DNA of 64,000 bases from Mycolicibacterium sp. P1-18 (lineage in GTDB: Bacteria > Actinomycetota > Actinomycetes > Mycobacteriales > Mycobacteriaceae). A program made the translations under genes and the position numbers. Position 1 is the stretch's first letter, and the number at the start of each line of letters is the position of its first letter. Positions 31,380 to 40,129 of the stretch are shown here, piece after piece. The DNA lies in NCBI RefSeq assembly GCF_008329535.1, contig NZ_NPKR01000010.1, positions 124,001 through 188,000 of the forward strand, in the 5' to 3' direction. A model generated the notes under the pieces. The model had not been told where the DNA came from, ran no database searches, and saw only the letters and a program-made list of their open reading frames with translations.

Positions 31380-32171
31380 TTAGGCGATCATCGGGTCGAT
31401 CGCCGACCGCGGCACCAACACCTGCAAGGGTCCGGCCGAGTCGGGCAGCAACGCGCCCTGGTCGAAGAAGAAGATGACTCCGTCGTTGACCACCGCGAAG
31501 TTCTGATAGTTGGCGGGGTTGTACAGCGCCGTCGACGAGATCGGCAGCGGTGCTGGCGGTGGCGGCGGCGTGGTGGTCGGCGTGGGCGTCACCGGCTGGC
31601 CCGCCTCCGCGGGGGCCGGCGCAGGTGCGACGGGCGGCGGGGGAGCCAGTTGCTTCTGCAGGTCGGCCTGGACCAGCGGCGCGACGGTGGTCAGCGGATC
31701 GTCGACCCGCCACAACGGCGTCAACGTCTTGTCGTCCGGCACGGCGGTGTAGACGATCGACTTGCGGTAGGTCTGGTCCCAGTTGAACGCCTTGAAGGTC
31801 GTCTTGGGACTCGCGCCGCCGAGGCTCTGACTCACCTTGAACACGACGGCTTGCGTCCCGCGCGGGGGAACGGCCGAGCTGTATTCGGTCGGTGTGATGG
31901 TCAACGAGGACGGCGCGCCGGACTTCGCCGTGTTGACGAACGCGTCGCGCGTCGCGGAGACGTAGTCCGAGACCGACTTCTGGTCGGGGTAGTCCAGCGG
32001 AATGCTGATGTTCACGGTGTACGCGGGGTCGGAGAGCTGGATGACGCACGACGTTCCGGTGCTGGCGCCCTTGAGGTCGGCGCAGTAGTCCTTCGGCGCC
32101 GCCGCCGCGACGCCGGACGAACCGAAGATGGTGGCAGCCGTGGCGAGCACGGCCACGCCGAGAGTGCGCAT
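31380..32171 (-). CDS. MPT64-family secreted protein with a proline-rich insertion
   Basis: This 263-residue exported protein closely resembles the mycobacterial antigen MPT64. A signal peptide ends in A-A-A-A before PKDYCADLKG. The core follows: CVIQLSDPAYTVNISIPLDY, PPRGTQAVVFKV, KAFNWDQTYRKSI. The C-terminus NYQNFAVVNDGVIFFF to LVPRSAIDPMIA is almost the same as MPT64. Between core and C-terminus lies an insertion of about 40 residues rich in Pro, Ala and Thr (near residues 176-216), absent from the M. tuberculosis protein as I recall it. The ATG at 32171 has a strong AGGAGG site (32177-32182). The molecular role of the family is not settled. Confidence 0.9.
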   Translation of the reverse strand: MRTLGVAVLATAATIFGSSGVAAAAPKDYCADLKGASTGTSCVIQLSDPAYTVNISIPLDYPDQKSVSDYVSATRDAFVNTAKSGAPSSLTITPTEYSSAVPPRGTQAVVFKVSQSLGGASPKTTFKAFNWDQTYRKSIVYTAVPDDKTLTPLWRVDDPLTTVAPLVQADLQKQLAPPPPVAPAPAPAEAGQPVTPTPTTTPPPPPAPLPISSTALYNPANYQNFAVVNDGVIFFFDQGALLPDSAGPLQVLVPRSAIDPMIA

Positions 32172-32278
32172 GAAATCCTCCTAGCAAACGCGGCACCGCG
32201 CCGCGTGACCAGGTTATCGGGCGGCGCGGGGGTGGAACGTACCGGGCTGAGTCATCGCAGGACGGTCTGGTCGTGGAG

Positions 32279-33301
32279 TCAGTCGAAGCGCTGACGTTGC
32301 CGCGCCCCGTACGTCGCCGCCTTCACGGCCTCGTCGTCCTCCATCCCCGAGCCGAGGGCGCCGCCCAGCGTGGCGACGGCAGCCACCAACCACGCCATCA
32401 GCAGCAGAGTCGACGCTCCGACCGGATGGCCGATGTTCCGGGACACCATTTCTGGTGGGATGGTCCACCATGCGGTCACCAGGAGCAGCGCGAACAGTCC
32501 AGCGTGGAAGATGACGACACCGATGGTGAGGGTGACCACGGTCGAGGCGTTGTAGAGCACCGCGCGCTCGCGCTCCTCGGCCGACGGTGGCCGTTCCCAC
32601 AGGTCGTGTTCGACGATGAGCCAGGCGATCAACGCCGCACTCGCCAGGATTGTCGCGGCGGTCAACCGCCACGGGCCCATGGTGTCCGACAACTGCCACA
32701 TCGTCGGGTAGGCCAAGCTGACCGCGCCCGTCGCAAACGCCGCCATCAGAACCTTGGACATGCCAAGCGTCACCCGCCACGGTCGATTGGCGTAGACCAT
32801 GCCGGCCAAGAGCCGCAGACGCGAGAACGCCGACGGTGCCGTGTAGCGGACGACGTCGTCGTCCCGCCGTCGAGTCAGTCCCTTCACGGACGCCTCGTCG
32901 CCGGTCCGCTCGCGCACCTCGGCCACCACCGTCCGAGCCAGGTGCCTCACCCTACGGTCGATGAACAGTCCGCCCATGCCGGGAATGGAGATGACACCGA
33001 GCCGGTGCGGCAGGCTGATGTCGGCGATCACCGGCGTCGTTCCGTCGCGCCGCGGTTGATCGGTGAGATAGATGACGATGTCGTCGGACTCGGCATTCAG
33101 GTCCAAGGTGTCGACCACCTCGGAGACCTCGTCATCCTCGTTGATCGGGTACGCGTGACACCGGGTGGAGACGTCCCACCGCTCCTGTGCATCAACGCCA
33201 TTCGTGAGCATCCGAGGAAGCGCGTCGGACAACCGCTCGGCAATGCTCGCCGGCGCGCCTGGATCGGCGAGGAGCACGATGGACGAAGATTCTCCAGCCA
33301 T
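32279..33301 (-). CDS. Hypothetical membrane protein with a conserved N-terminal domain
   Basis: This 340-residue protein is not a named family. The first 170 residues are soluble, with alternating strands and helices (SIVLLADPGAPASIAERLSD, IVIYLTDQPRR) reminiscent of a Rossmann-like layout. The C-terminal half has four to five membrane segments (VLMAAFATGAVSLAYPTMW, LLLVTAWWTIPPEM, LLLMAWLVAAVATLGGALG). The ATG at 33301 begins MAGESSSIVLL; a longer GTG-initiated frame from 33334 is possible. It is read alone and diverges from the PfpI-like gene. I can offer no function. Confidence 0.75.
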   Translation of the reverse strand: MAGESSSIVLLADPGAPASIAERLSDALPRMLTNGVDAQERWDVSTRCHAYPINEDDEVSEVVDTLDLNAESDDIVIYLTDQPRRDGTTPVIADISLPHRLGVISIPGMGGLFIDRRVRHLARTVVAEVRERTGDEASVKGLTRRRDDDVVRYTAPSAFSRLRLLAGMVYANRPWRVTLGMSKVLMAAFATGAVSLAYPTMWQLSDTMGPWRLTAATILASAALIAWLIVEHDLWERPPSAEERERAVLYNASTVVTLTIGVVIFHAGLFALLLVTAWWTIPPEMVSRNIGHPVGASTLLLMAWLVAAVATLGGALGSGMEDDEAVKAATYGARQRQRFD

Positions 33302-33492
33302 GTGCGGACCGCTACCCCGGGGTGCCGGCGCCAAACCTCTGATATTGGAGGCTCGTTCGGTTCACACGGCAGCATCACCCGTCGGTCGAAAAAGGGGGGC
33401 CAAACGAGCGTGGACGTGTCGGCCCGGGGTACTGCTGCGGTGTCGGGGCGGTTACCTGCCGCTTCGACACCCCAACGATGAACGGAGGAACC

Positions 33493-34221
33493 ATGACCAC
33501 CTTGCGACGGCTGCACGGTCGCCGGATCGCCGTGCTGGCGGCCGACGGCTTCGAGAAGGTCGAGTTGACGATCCCGATGCGCGCGCTGCAACTTGCGGGC
33601 GCCAAGACCGACGTGATCTCCCTGAGGCACGGCCGAATTCGAGGCGTGAACTTGCACATGCCGGCTACGCGCATCGGGGTGGACAAGACGGTCGACGAGG
33701 CCGACGCCGACGACTACGACGGCCTGTTGCTGCCCGGCGGCTTCATCAACCCCGACCTGCTGCGCCAATCCGCGAGTGCACGAAACTTCGTGCGTGCGTT
33801 CGACGTCAAGGGTCTGTCGATCGCGACGTTGTGCCACGGTCCGTGGGTGCTCGCGTCGGCCGGGCTGCTGACCGGACGAACCCTCACCTCGTGGCCGGGC
33901 ATCCGCGACGATCTGGTCAACTCGGGCGCGACCTGGCTCGACCGTCCGGTGGTGGAGGACGGGAACCTGGTCACGAGCCGCGGGCCTCAGGACATGACGT
34001 CCTTCGTCCCCGCAATCATCGACCAGTTCGCAGAAACCGTGGCAAGTCCGCGAGCCGTGGCGACCGGCCAGGCGTCGGACCCACAGCTGGACTCGCCCGT
34101 TCCGTGGGCGGTCGCCGCGCTGCGCTGGTCGCCGAAGCCCTCCGTGCCGGGGGCCGTCGCCGGCCTGATCGCCGGAGCACGGCTGTCACCCTCCTCACGG
34201 CGCGGAAAGGTCCTCTCCTAG
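33493..34221 (+). CDS. PfpI/DJ-1-family protein (class I glutamine amidotransferase-like)
   Basis: This 242-residue protein has the DJ-1/PfpI fold. RIAVLAADGFEKVELTIP opens the domain with the conserved Glu. YDGLLLPGGFINPDLLR leads to the nucleophile in IATLCHGPWVLASAGLL (Cys near residue 115, followed by His). Family members act as chaperones, deglycases or proteases; the reaction here is not known. About 60 C-terminal residues beyond the standard domain (from near residue 180, Pro/Ala-rich) are unusual for the family. GGAGG at 33484-33488 supports the ATG at 33493. Confidence 0.87.
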   Translation: MTTLRRLHGRRIAVLAADGFEKVELTIPMRALQLAGAKTDVISLRHGRIRGVNLHMPATRIGVDKTVDEADADDYDGLLLPGGFINPDLLRQSASARNFVRAFDVKGLSIATLCHGPWVLASAGLLTGRTLTSWPGIRDDLVNSGATWLDRPVVEDGNLVTSRGPQDMTSFVPAIIDQFAETVASPRAVATGQASDPQLDSPVPWAVAALRWSPKPSVPGAVAGLIAGARLSPSSRRGKVLS

Positions 34222-34235
34222 GTCGACGTTCGGGA

Positions 34236-35957
34236 TCACGGCTCTGGTGTGAGAAACCTCCACACCCGCGTGGCCGCGTGCAGGTTGAAGCGAGCGTCGA
34301 CGTCTCGCAGGTCGACGCCCGTCAATTCGGCGATGCGGCGAAGTCGGTACCGCAACGTGCTTCGGTGAACGTGAAGCGCGGCGGCCGACTCGTCGTAGTT
34401 GCCCCCGCATTCGAGGTAGTGGCTCAGGGTGTGCACCAGGTCGGTGTGCTTGGCTTCGTCATAGTCGACGAGCGGCCCAAGCCATCGACGCAGGTATTCC
34501 TCCGCGACACCGACGGTGTGCGCCGCGTCGACCAGGTGGTAGAACCCCAGTTCGTCATAGTCCGAGACGCCCTGCGGCCGAGCGGAATGTAGACGGACGT
34601 TCAGCGCGCGACGGGCTTTGTGGAACGCCTGCGGGAATTCGGTTGGCGCATCGCAACGCGGGCCGATGCCGATGGCGCTCCGGTCGTGGCCGAGTTGGCG
34701 GCTGATCTCGCGGTGCAGGGCATGGCGAGTGGGGTGGCCGTCGGTGAGCAGGACGATGGAACTTCCGTGATGGCCCACCAGATGGCTGACGTGGAGGTTC
34801 GCCGCTGCGCGACCGACTGCGGCGATGTCGGCCTTGCTGGCGCTGCGACCGGTGTGGATCACCACCACGTAGTGCGGATGGCGAAGGTCGTACCCCAGCG
34901 CCTCGGCTCGGGCGTAGGCGCCGTCGGCGTCGGTGCCGGACAACAGGTCGTCGACGAGCTCGCGGCTCAGGCTCAATTGCATTTCGGCAAGGTTGCGTCG
35001 ATGCGACAGTTCCAGACCAAGGACCCTGCTGCCGTACCGGAGGGCGTACAGCTGCTCCTCGTCGGGCTTGCCGTCCGGGAAGATGAGCGCGACGAGGCCC
35101 AGTATCTCCGCATGCGGTCGGATCAGGACGCACACGCGACCGTCGGAGCGCGTCGGGCCCGCCTGCTCGGCAAGACCATGCAGAAAGGCTTCTCGCTCAG
35201 CTGCTTTCGGCCTCGCTGACCGGTGCGGTCGGCCGGGACCAGACCATGCGAGCAGGTTGCCGAATCTGTCTTCAACGCATACCGGCACACCGGTCAACCG
35301 ATGCATTGCCTCAACGATGCCGTCCTGACCCGAACCGTCGGCCAACGCCCCCTCCAGCAACTCGTGCACGTGGCCGCGCGCCTCGAGGCGTTGTACCGCG
35401 GAGGCCAGACCCTGGTTGGACTCCTTGAGTTCGCGGGCCCGTCGAACGTCGCGCTGGTGCAACTCGGCGCACGCCAGCGCGGCACCTGCCTGCTGTGCGA
35501 GCAATTCCAACAGCAGGAGTTGCGTGGGGTCGGGCGTGGCGGCGGCACCGACGACGAGACAGCCGTGCACGACGTCCCGATGACACAGGGGATATGCGCG
35601 CGCCCAATCATGTTGCTGCAAGGTGACTTTGCCGCTCCAACTTGATTGCTGAAGAGCTTCGGTCAACTCCGGATGGTCGGATTGCGTCGACGGATGAAGT
35701 TTCATCTGCCCGTCGACGGTGCAATAGCTCGCCTCGACCTGACAGGCCGACAAGGCCCCGGCACCGTCGGTGGCCGTCGCGAGGATTTCGGTGGGATCGA
35801 GTGAAGAGAAGTTGATCTGGGCCAGCGCGGCCAAACCATCGGCGGTGCTCGTCACCGCGGGGTCGTCGGTGATCGTCGGATTGGTGTCCATGTGCCTCGA
35901 TGGGAGCTCCGGCTCCGTGCCTCCCTCTGTGCTGAGTGAGTCAAGGTCTCGCGTCAT
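34236..35957 (-). CDS. PucR/CdaR-family transcriptional regulator
   Basis: This 573-residue regulator ends in the PucR-type helix-turn-helix: LSHYLECGGNYDESAAALHV, then HRSTLRYRLRRIAELTGVD. The first 180 residues look like a GAF-type sensor domain (ILATATDGAGALSACQ). The middle carries a GGDEF-like diguanylate-related region usual in this family (LGYDLRHPHYVVVIHTGRS). I chose the ATG at 35957, giving MTRDLDSL; the ATG at 35891 is also plausible. It lies 107 bp downstream of the glycogen-debranching gene on the same strand, so it may share that transcript and control it. The inducing molecule is unknown. Confidence 0.82.
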   Translation of the reverse strand: MTRDLDSLSTEGGTEPELPSRHMDTNPTITDDPAVTSTADGLAALAQINFSSLDPTEILATATDGAGALSACQVEASYCTVDGQMKLHPSTQSDHPELTEALQQSSWSGKVTLQQHDWARAYPLCHRDVVHGCLVVGAAATPDPTQLLLLELLAQQAGAALACAELHQRDVRRARELKESNQGLASAVQRLEARGHVHELLEGALADGSGQDGIVEAMHRLTGVPVCVEDRFGNLLAWSGPGRPHRSARPKAAEREAFLHGLAEQAGPTRSDGRVCVLIRPHAEILGLVALIFPDGKPDEEQLYALRYGSRVLGLELSHRRNLAEMQLSLSRELVDDLLSGTDADGAYARAEALGYDLRHPHYVVVIHTGRSASKADIAAVGRAAANLHVSHLVGHHGSSIVLLTDGHPTRHALHREISRQLGHDRSAIGIGPRCDAPTEFPQAFHKARRALNVRLHSARPQGVSDYDELGFYHLVDAAHTVGVAEEYLRRWLGPLVDYDEAKHTDLVHTLSHYLECGGNYDESAAALHVHRSTLRYRLRRIAELTGVDLRDVDARFNLHAATRVWRFLTPEP

Positions 35958-36064
35958 TCGAGCCAACCGGAGCGCGCCCGGCGAGATTTCGCGATCACGG
36001 GTACCCGGATGCGATCGTTGAAACCTGCGCGGCCGATAATTTCTACCTCGGCGACTGCGGACAT

Positions 36065-38257
36065 TCACTCCATGGCAGCCTCCCCGACGACCCGTGGCGC
36101 TTTGGACGGCGCCGTGTCGAGCTCAATTCCCGGGGGAAGGCCATGCGCCCGAACGCCACCGTCACGGTCGACGTCGAGGCTTACCCGTGCCCCGGCGAGG
36201 GGGACGTTCTCCATGCTCAAGGGCAAGAACCGCGAGGGCAATATCGGATTGAGCCGCACGACGCCGCGGGGGACGTCGGGGTCGAAGCGAAGCAAACTTC
36301 GCAGCAACAACCGCGACGACGCGGCAGCCCACGCCTGCGGTGAGCACGACGTCGGGTACGGCACGGGCCGCGGGAAGTCGGCGCGCGAGAATCCGCAGAA
36401 CAGTTCGGGCAGGCGGCCGCCGAAGTGTCCCGACGCGTCCACGAGGTCCGACGCAATCTGCTGGCTCTCGCGGACGAAGCCGTATTTGGCGAGTCCGGCG
36501 ACTGCCACCGCCGTGTCGTGCGGCCACACGGACCCGTTGTGGTAGCTCATCGGGTTGTAGGCGGTCATGTCCGTCGCCAGGGTCCGCACCCCGAAACCGG
36601 AATTCAGGGCCGGCCCGGCGAGATGAGCGGCCACTGCGCCCGCCTTGTCGTCGTCCACGATGCCCGTCCACAGGCAGTGGCCCATGTTGGACGCGACGGC
36701 GTCGACCCGTTGGTGGGCGCCGTCGAGGGCGATCGCGTAGGCCTGGCGCTCGGGCATCCAAAACGCTTCGTTGAACGCCGCTTTCAGCCGCGCTGCCCGG
36801 TCCCGCCATCGACGGGCCGCTTTCACGTCACCGTCCTTCTCGGCGAGGCACGCCCTGGCCTCGAACGCCGCGTACACGTATGCCTGGACCTCGCACAGCG
36901 CGATCGGCGGGGTGGCCAGCGGGCCGTCGGCGTGGTTGACGCCGTCGAAGGAATCCTTCCAGCCTTGGTTCACGAGGCCCCGATCGGTGTACCGGCGGTA
37001 CTCGACGAATCCGTCTCCGTCTGCGTCGCCGTAGTCGAGAATCCACGCCATGGCACGGTCGGCGGCAGCCGTCAGCATCGGCCGGTCCTCGTCGGGAAGG
37101 GCGCCCCAGCGGTCGACTTCGGCCAGCAACATCACGAACAGCGGTGTGGCGTCGGCAGTTCCGTAGTAGGTGGAGCCTCCGCCCAGTGCCAATGCCGCTT
37201 CGGTTCCGAGACGAACCTCGTGGAGGATGCGACCCGGTTCCTCCTCCGTCAGGGGGTCGACGCGGGTGCCCTGCAGCCGGGCGAGGGTGCGCAAGGTGTT
37301 CACGGCCAAGCGCGGATCCAGACCCAGTGCCATCCACGCCGTCAGCAGGGAGTCTCGCCCGAACAACGCCATGAACCACGGGGCCCCGGCGGCAAGGATC
37401 GGGCGGCCGGGCTGGTCGGGATCCTCGATCTGCAGTGAACCCAGGTCACGGGTCCCGGCCTCCAGGCACCGGTCGAACACCGAATCTCCGGTGGTGATGT
37501 GCGGATTCGACAGGCGCCATGCCTGGAGTCGCCGCGCAGGAGCACTGACGTCGACCGATTCGCGGCAGCGATGCCGAATGGGAAGGCGACGGCCGCCGGT
37601 GGAGGCCTCCACCGCCAAACAGGTGGACCACTGAGACCGTTGCGGTACGACGATCCGGAAGGTGAAACCTCCGGGGGTGACGACCGGGTCTCCGGCGGCC
37701 GCGGTGATGCGGACACCGTGGGCGTCGTCCGACTGCGTCGACGTCATGACGATCGAGTCCGTGCCGACGTCGATGGCCAACCCCTGCGGTGGCCGCACCC
37801 GACCCTCCTTCACGGCGAAGATGTCGGCGAAGTCCGTCTCCACGGTCACCGACAACGTGACCGCGATCGGTTCCGAGCCGAGATTGCGCAGGGTGACGTC
37901 TTCGCGCATTCCGTCGCCGACCAACCGGTCGCGGATGACCAACGTCGTACTGTCTGCCAACCACTGGCGGGGCGGCGTACGGCCGACGAAGGTCGCCCGA
38001 TACGGCTCGGTGGCCTCTTCGACGGTGGACAGGATTTGGACCGGGGCGCCGTCGATCGCCAGCCGCCAGCTCGACAACATCCGGGTGTCCGCGACGAACA
38101 GGCCATGTGGGCGGTCGCGGTGGACGTCACCCGAGGTGGCCGAGCGGCAGAACGTCGAGCCTTCCAAGAGGGTGACGTCACCGTCGTCGCCCGTCACCGG
38201 CGGCCCCGCCCCGGACGCCCATCCGCCTGCAGCGTCCTCGCCGCCGTCGCCGGTCAC
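36065..38257 (-). CDS. Glycogen-debranching enzyme, amylo-alpha-1,6-glucosidase family
   Basis: This 730-residue protein has the two-domain layout of bacterial debranching enzymes of the amylo-alpha-1,6-glucosidase family. Residues 25-230 form the N-terminal beta domain (STFCRSATSGDVHRDRPHGL, FVADTRMLSSWRLAIDG). From about 260 onward lies an (alpha/alpha)6 barrel, including PWFMALFGRDSLLTAWMAL with its conserved Arg-Asp, and NPMSYHNGSVWPHDTAVAVA, the glycosidase signature. It should cleave alpha-1,6 or related linkages in glycogen-like polymers in the cytoplasm. The GTG start overlaps the glycosyltransferase stop (GTGA), so the two are co-translated. Confidence 0.9.
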   Translation of the reverse strand: MTGDGGEDAAGGWASGAGPPVTGDDGDVTLLEGSTFCRSATSGDVHRDRPHGLFVADTRMLSSWRLAIDGAPVQILSTVEEATEPYRATFVGRTPPRQWLADSTTLVIRDRLVGDGMREDVTLRNLGSEPIAVTLSVTVETDFADIFAVKEGRVRPPQGLAIDVGTDSIVMTSTQSDDAHGVRITAAAGDPVVTPGGFTFRIVVPQRSQWSTCLAVEASTGGRRLPIRHRCRESVDVSAPARRLQAWRLSNPHITTGDSVFDRCLEAGTRDLGSLQIEDPDQPGRPILAAGAPWFMALFGRDSLLTAWMALGLDPRLAVNTLRTLARLQGTRVDPLTEEEPGRILHEVRLGTEAALALGGGSTYYGTADATPLFVMLLAEVDRWGALPDEDRPMLTAAADRAMAWILDYGDADGDGFVEYRRYTDRGLVNQGWKDSFDGVNHADGPLATPPIALCEVQAYVYAAFEARACLAEKDGDVKAARRWRDRAARLKAAFNEAFWMPERQAYAIALDGAHQRVDAVASNMGHCLWTGIVDDDKAGAVAAHLAGPALNSGFGVRTLATDMTAYNPMSYHNGSVWPHDTAVAVAGLAKYGFVRESQQIASDLVDASGHFGGRLPELFCGFSRADFPRPVPYPTSCSPQAWAAASSRLLLRSLLRFDPDVPRGVVRLNPILPSRFLPLSMENVPLAGARVSLDVDRDGGVRAHGLPPGIELDTAPSKAPRVVGEAAME

Positions 38258-39282
38258 CGGGCCACCATGTCGTGGTATAGCGCGAGGTGGTCGGCGACCA
38301 TCCGCTCGGTGGAGAACCGGTCGACGACGGCAGCCCGGCAGAGGTCCCGGTCAAGCTCGTCGACGCGGTGGACGGCGGACACGAGTTCGTCGGCGTCGGA
38401 GCAGAGGAAACCGGTGCTGCCCACGTCGACGATCTCCGGCGCGGCGCCATTGGGGCACGCGATGACGGGGGTTCCGCAGGCCAGTGCCTCGATCATCACC
38501 AAGCCGAAGGGCTCGGCCCACTGGATGGGGTTCAGCAGCGCCGTGGCTGCACCGAGTACGGCCAGTTTCCGTTCACCGGCGACCTCACCGATGACGTCCA
38601 CGTCGTCGGTCAGCAGCGGCTTGATCTGGTCGTGGAAGTAGGCCTGCTCGGCAGGCTCCCGATTCTTGGCCGCGATGACGAGCGGCTTGCCGGCAGCCCG
38701 GGCAGCCAGCACGGCCTCACGCACGCCCTTGTCGGGAGTCATCCGCCCGAGGAACAACAGGTATCCGCCGTCGCCCGGACCGGGTGGGTACTCGGCGGGG
38801 TCGAGCCCGTGATGGATGACGCGGTCGACGGCGATCTCGGGTGCATGGGAGCTCTGATCGTGGGAGATCGCCACGACGGGAAGCCGCTTTCCGTAACGGC
38901 GGTAGATCGCCCGGAGCTCACCGCTGAACGGGCCGTGGCAGGTCGTGACGACTCGGTCATAGCCCGCTGCCAACGCCCAGGCGGGGCCCAGGAGGGTGTG
39001 GTCGTGAACGATGTCGCAGCCGGTGAGTGCCTCGTATCCGCCCATCACGTGAGGCAACTCGACCTCGCCAAAGCCGCGGCGATCCCACTCCGCAACGGCC
39101 GTCGCATACAGGGTGGGTACCGGCGCGGTGCTGTCGCCGGTGGCGTAGAGCACCACGTCGTGTCCGGCCGCGGTCAAGCCCAGCGCCAGCTGACACACCA
39201 CCGACTCGGTGCCTCCATAGCCCGGCGGAGGCACCGCGGCCCACGGGGGAGCCAGCAAGCCAATCTTCAACGGTTCCTTCAT
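38254..39282 (-). CDS. Glycosyltransferase family 4
   Basis: This 342-residue GT-B enzyme transfers a sugar from a nucleotide donor. The N-terminal half starts IGLLAPPWAAVPPPGYGGTE, a donor/acceptor loop typical of GT4. The C-terminal half has LLFLGRMTPDKGVREAVLAA and the donor-binding E-x7-E motif in EPFGLVMIEALACGTPVIA. Its gene partner is a glycogen-debranching enzyme, which suggests a role with a storage or stress polysaccharide. I chose the ATG at 39282 because the fold begins directly after it; a start at 39315 would add an unlikely extension. Confidence 0.9.
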   Translation of the reverse strand: MKEPLKIGLLAPPWAAVPPPGYGGTESVVCQLALGLTAAGHDVVLYATGDSTAPVPTLYATAVAEWDRRGFGEVELPHVMGGYEALTGCDIVHDHTLLGPAWALAAGYDRVVTTCHGPFSGELRAIYRRYGKRLPVVAISHDQSSHAPEIAVDRVIHHGLDPAEYPPGPGDGGYLLFLGRMTPDKGVREAVLAARAAGKPLVIAAKNREPAEQAYFHDQIKPLLTDDVDVIGEVAGERKLAVLGAATALLNPIQWAEPFGLVMIEALACGTPVIACPNGAAPEIVDVGSTGFLCSDADELVSAVHRVDELDRDLCRAAVVDRFSTERMVADHLALYHDMVAR

Positions 39283-39532
39283 CATTAGCCAATGGTGGAA
39301 GATTGTCGTCGTCACCGCACTGGCCCATCGGTGTGGAAAGCGGTGGGGAAGTTCGACCTGGCAGAACTACCCCTATGAGTGACATGCATTGTGGCAGCTA
39401 TGGTTTCACGTCACGGTTCCCGAGTGTGAAGGTGCTCTTTGGAAGTCGCGCCGTCCGATTACACCAATCGGCCGCCGGCGGACCGTCCCACGAGGGGGCG
39501 GTGCAACCGGCGGCCGATGGCGTATGGGGCGT

Positions 39533-40108
39533 CTACTTCTTGCGTGTGAACAGCCGCCTGAGGACGTAGGCGGCCAGGATCCACGGACCGCCGACGACGA
39601 ACGGGTCCAGCCACGCATGGTTGAGGTCCACGCGCTTGCGCCCGAACCGCGACCGCACACCGTTGCGGGTGAACTCGGCCTTGATGCCGGTCTCGGTGAT
39701 CGGGTTGTCGGGACGCATGGTCAGCATCGAGCGCAGATGGTGTTCGCCTGCATCGACGCGGTCGGCGTACAGCAGGATCAGCCAATGCGCGGCGCGGCCC
39801 TCGCTGAACTTCTCGTAGGCGAACTTCCGCATGACGCCCGAGAGTCCGCTGGGTGGTTGTGCGGTGCCGAACACCGGGGTGAGGAACCGGTGCTCGACGG
39901 ACCGTTCACGTGGCCACTTCTCGGGCTGGCACTCAGGGAAGTCCCAATGTGCGCCAGTGTCAATGAATTTCAGCTTGGGGAACGATGGTCGGTCCTCCTT
40001 GTTCAGGTCGGCGCCCCAGCCGGGAATGCGGGCCCGTAAGTCGTCGCTGTCGGGAACCGGCGGGTGCTCTGGCGTGTAGGCGGGCAGACGTTGGGATGTC
40101 TGGGTCAT
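39533..40108 (-). CDS. Conserved hypothetical protein
   Basis: This 191-residue protein is not recognised. It is soluble-looking with a Pro-rich N-terminus (YTPEHPPVPDSDDLRARIPG) and a segment of Trp and charged residues (DTGAHWDFPECQPEKWPRER). The last 30 residues include a weakly hydrophobic patch (DPFVVGGPWILAAYVLRRLF) that could lie on a membrane. It follows the zinc-dependent dehydrogenase gene by 21 bp on the same strand, and GGAGAC precedes its ATG, so the two form an operon. A link to the dehydrogenase reaction is possible but not shown. Confidence 0.7.
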   Translation of the reverse strand: MTQTSQRLPAYTPEHPPVPDSDDLRARIPGWGADLNKEDRPSFPKLKFIDTGAHWDFPECQPEKWPRERSVEHRFLTPVFGTAQPPSGLSGVMRKFAYEKFSEGRAAHWLILLYADRVDAGEHHLRSMLTMRPDNPITETGIKAEFTRNGVRSRFGRKRVDLNHAWLDPFVVGGPWILAAYVLRRLFTRKK

Positions 40109-40129
40109 GGCGGGTCTCCTTGAGGTCGT

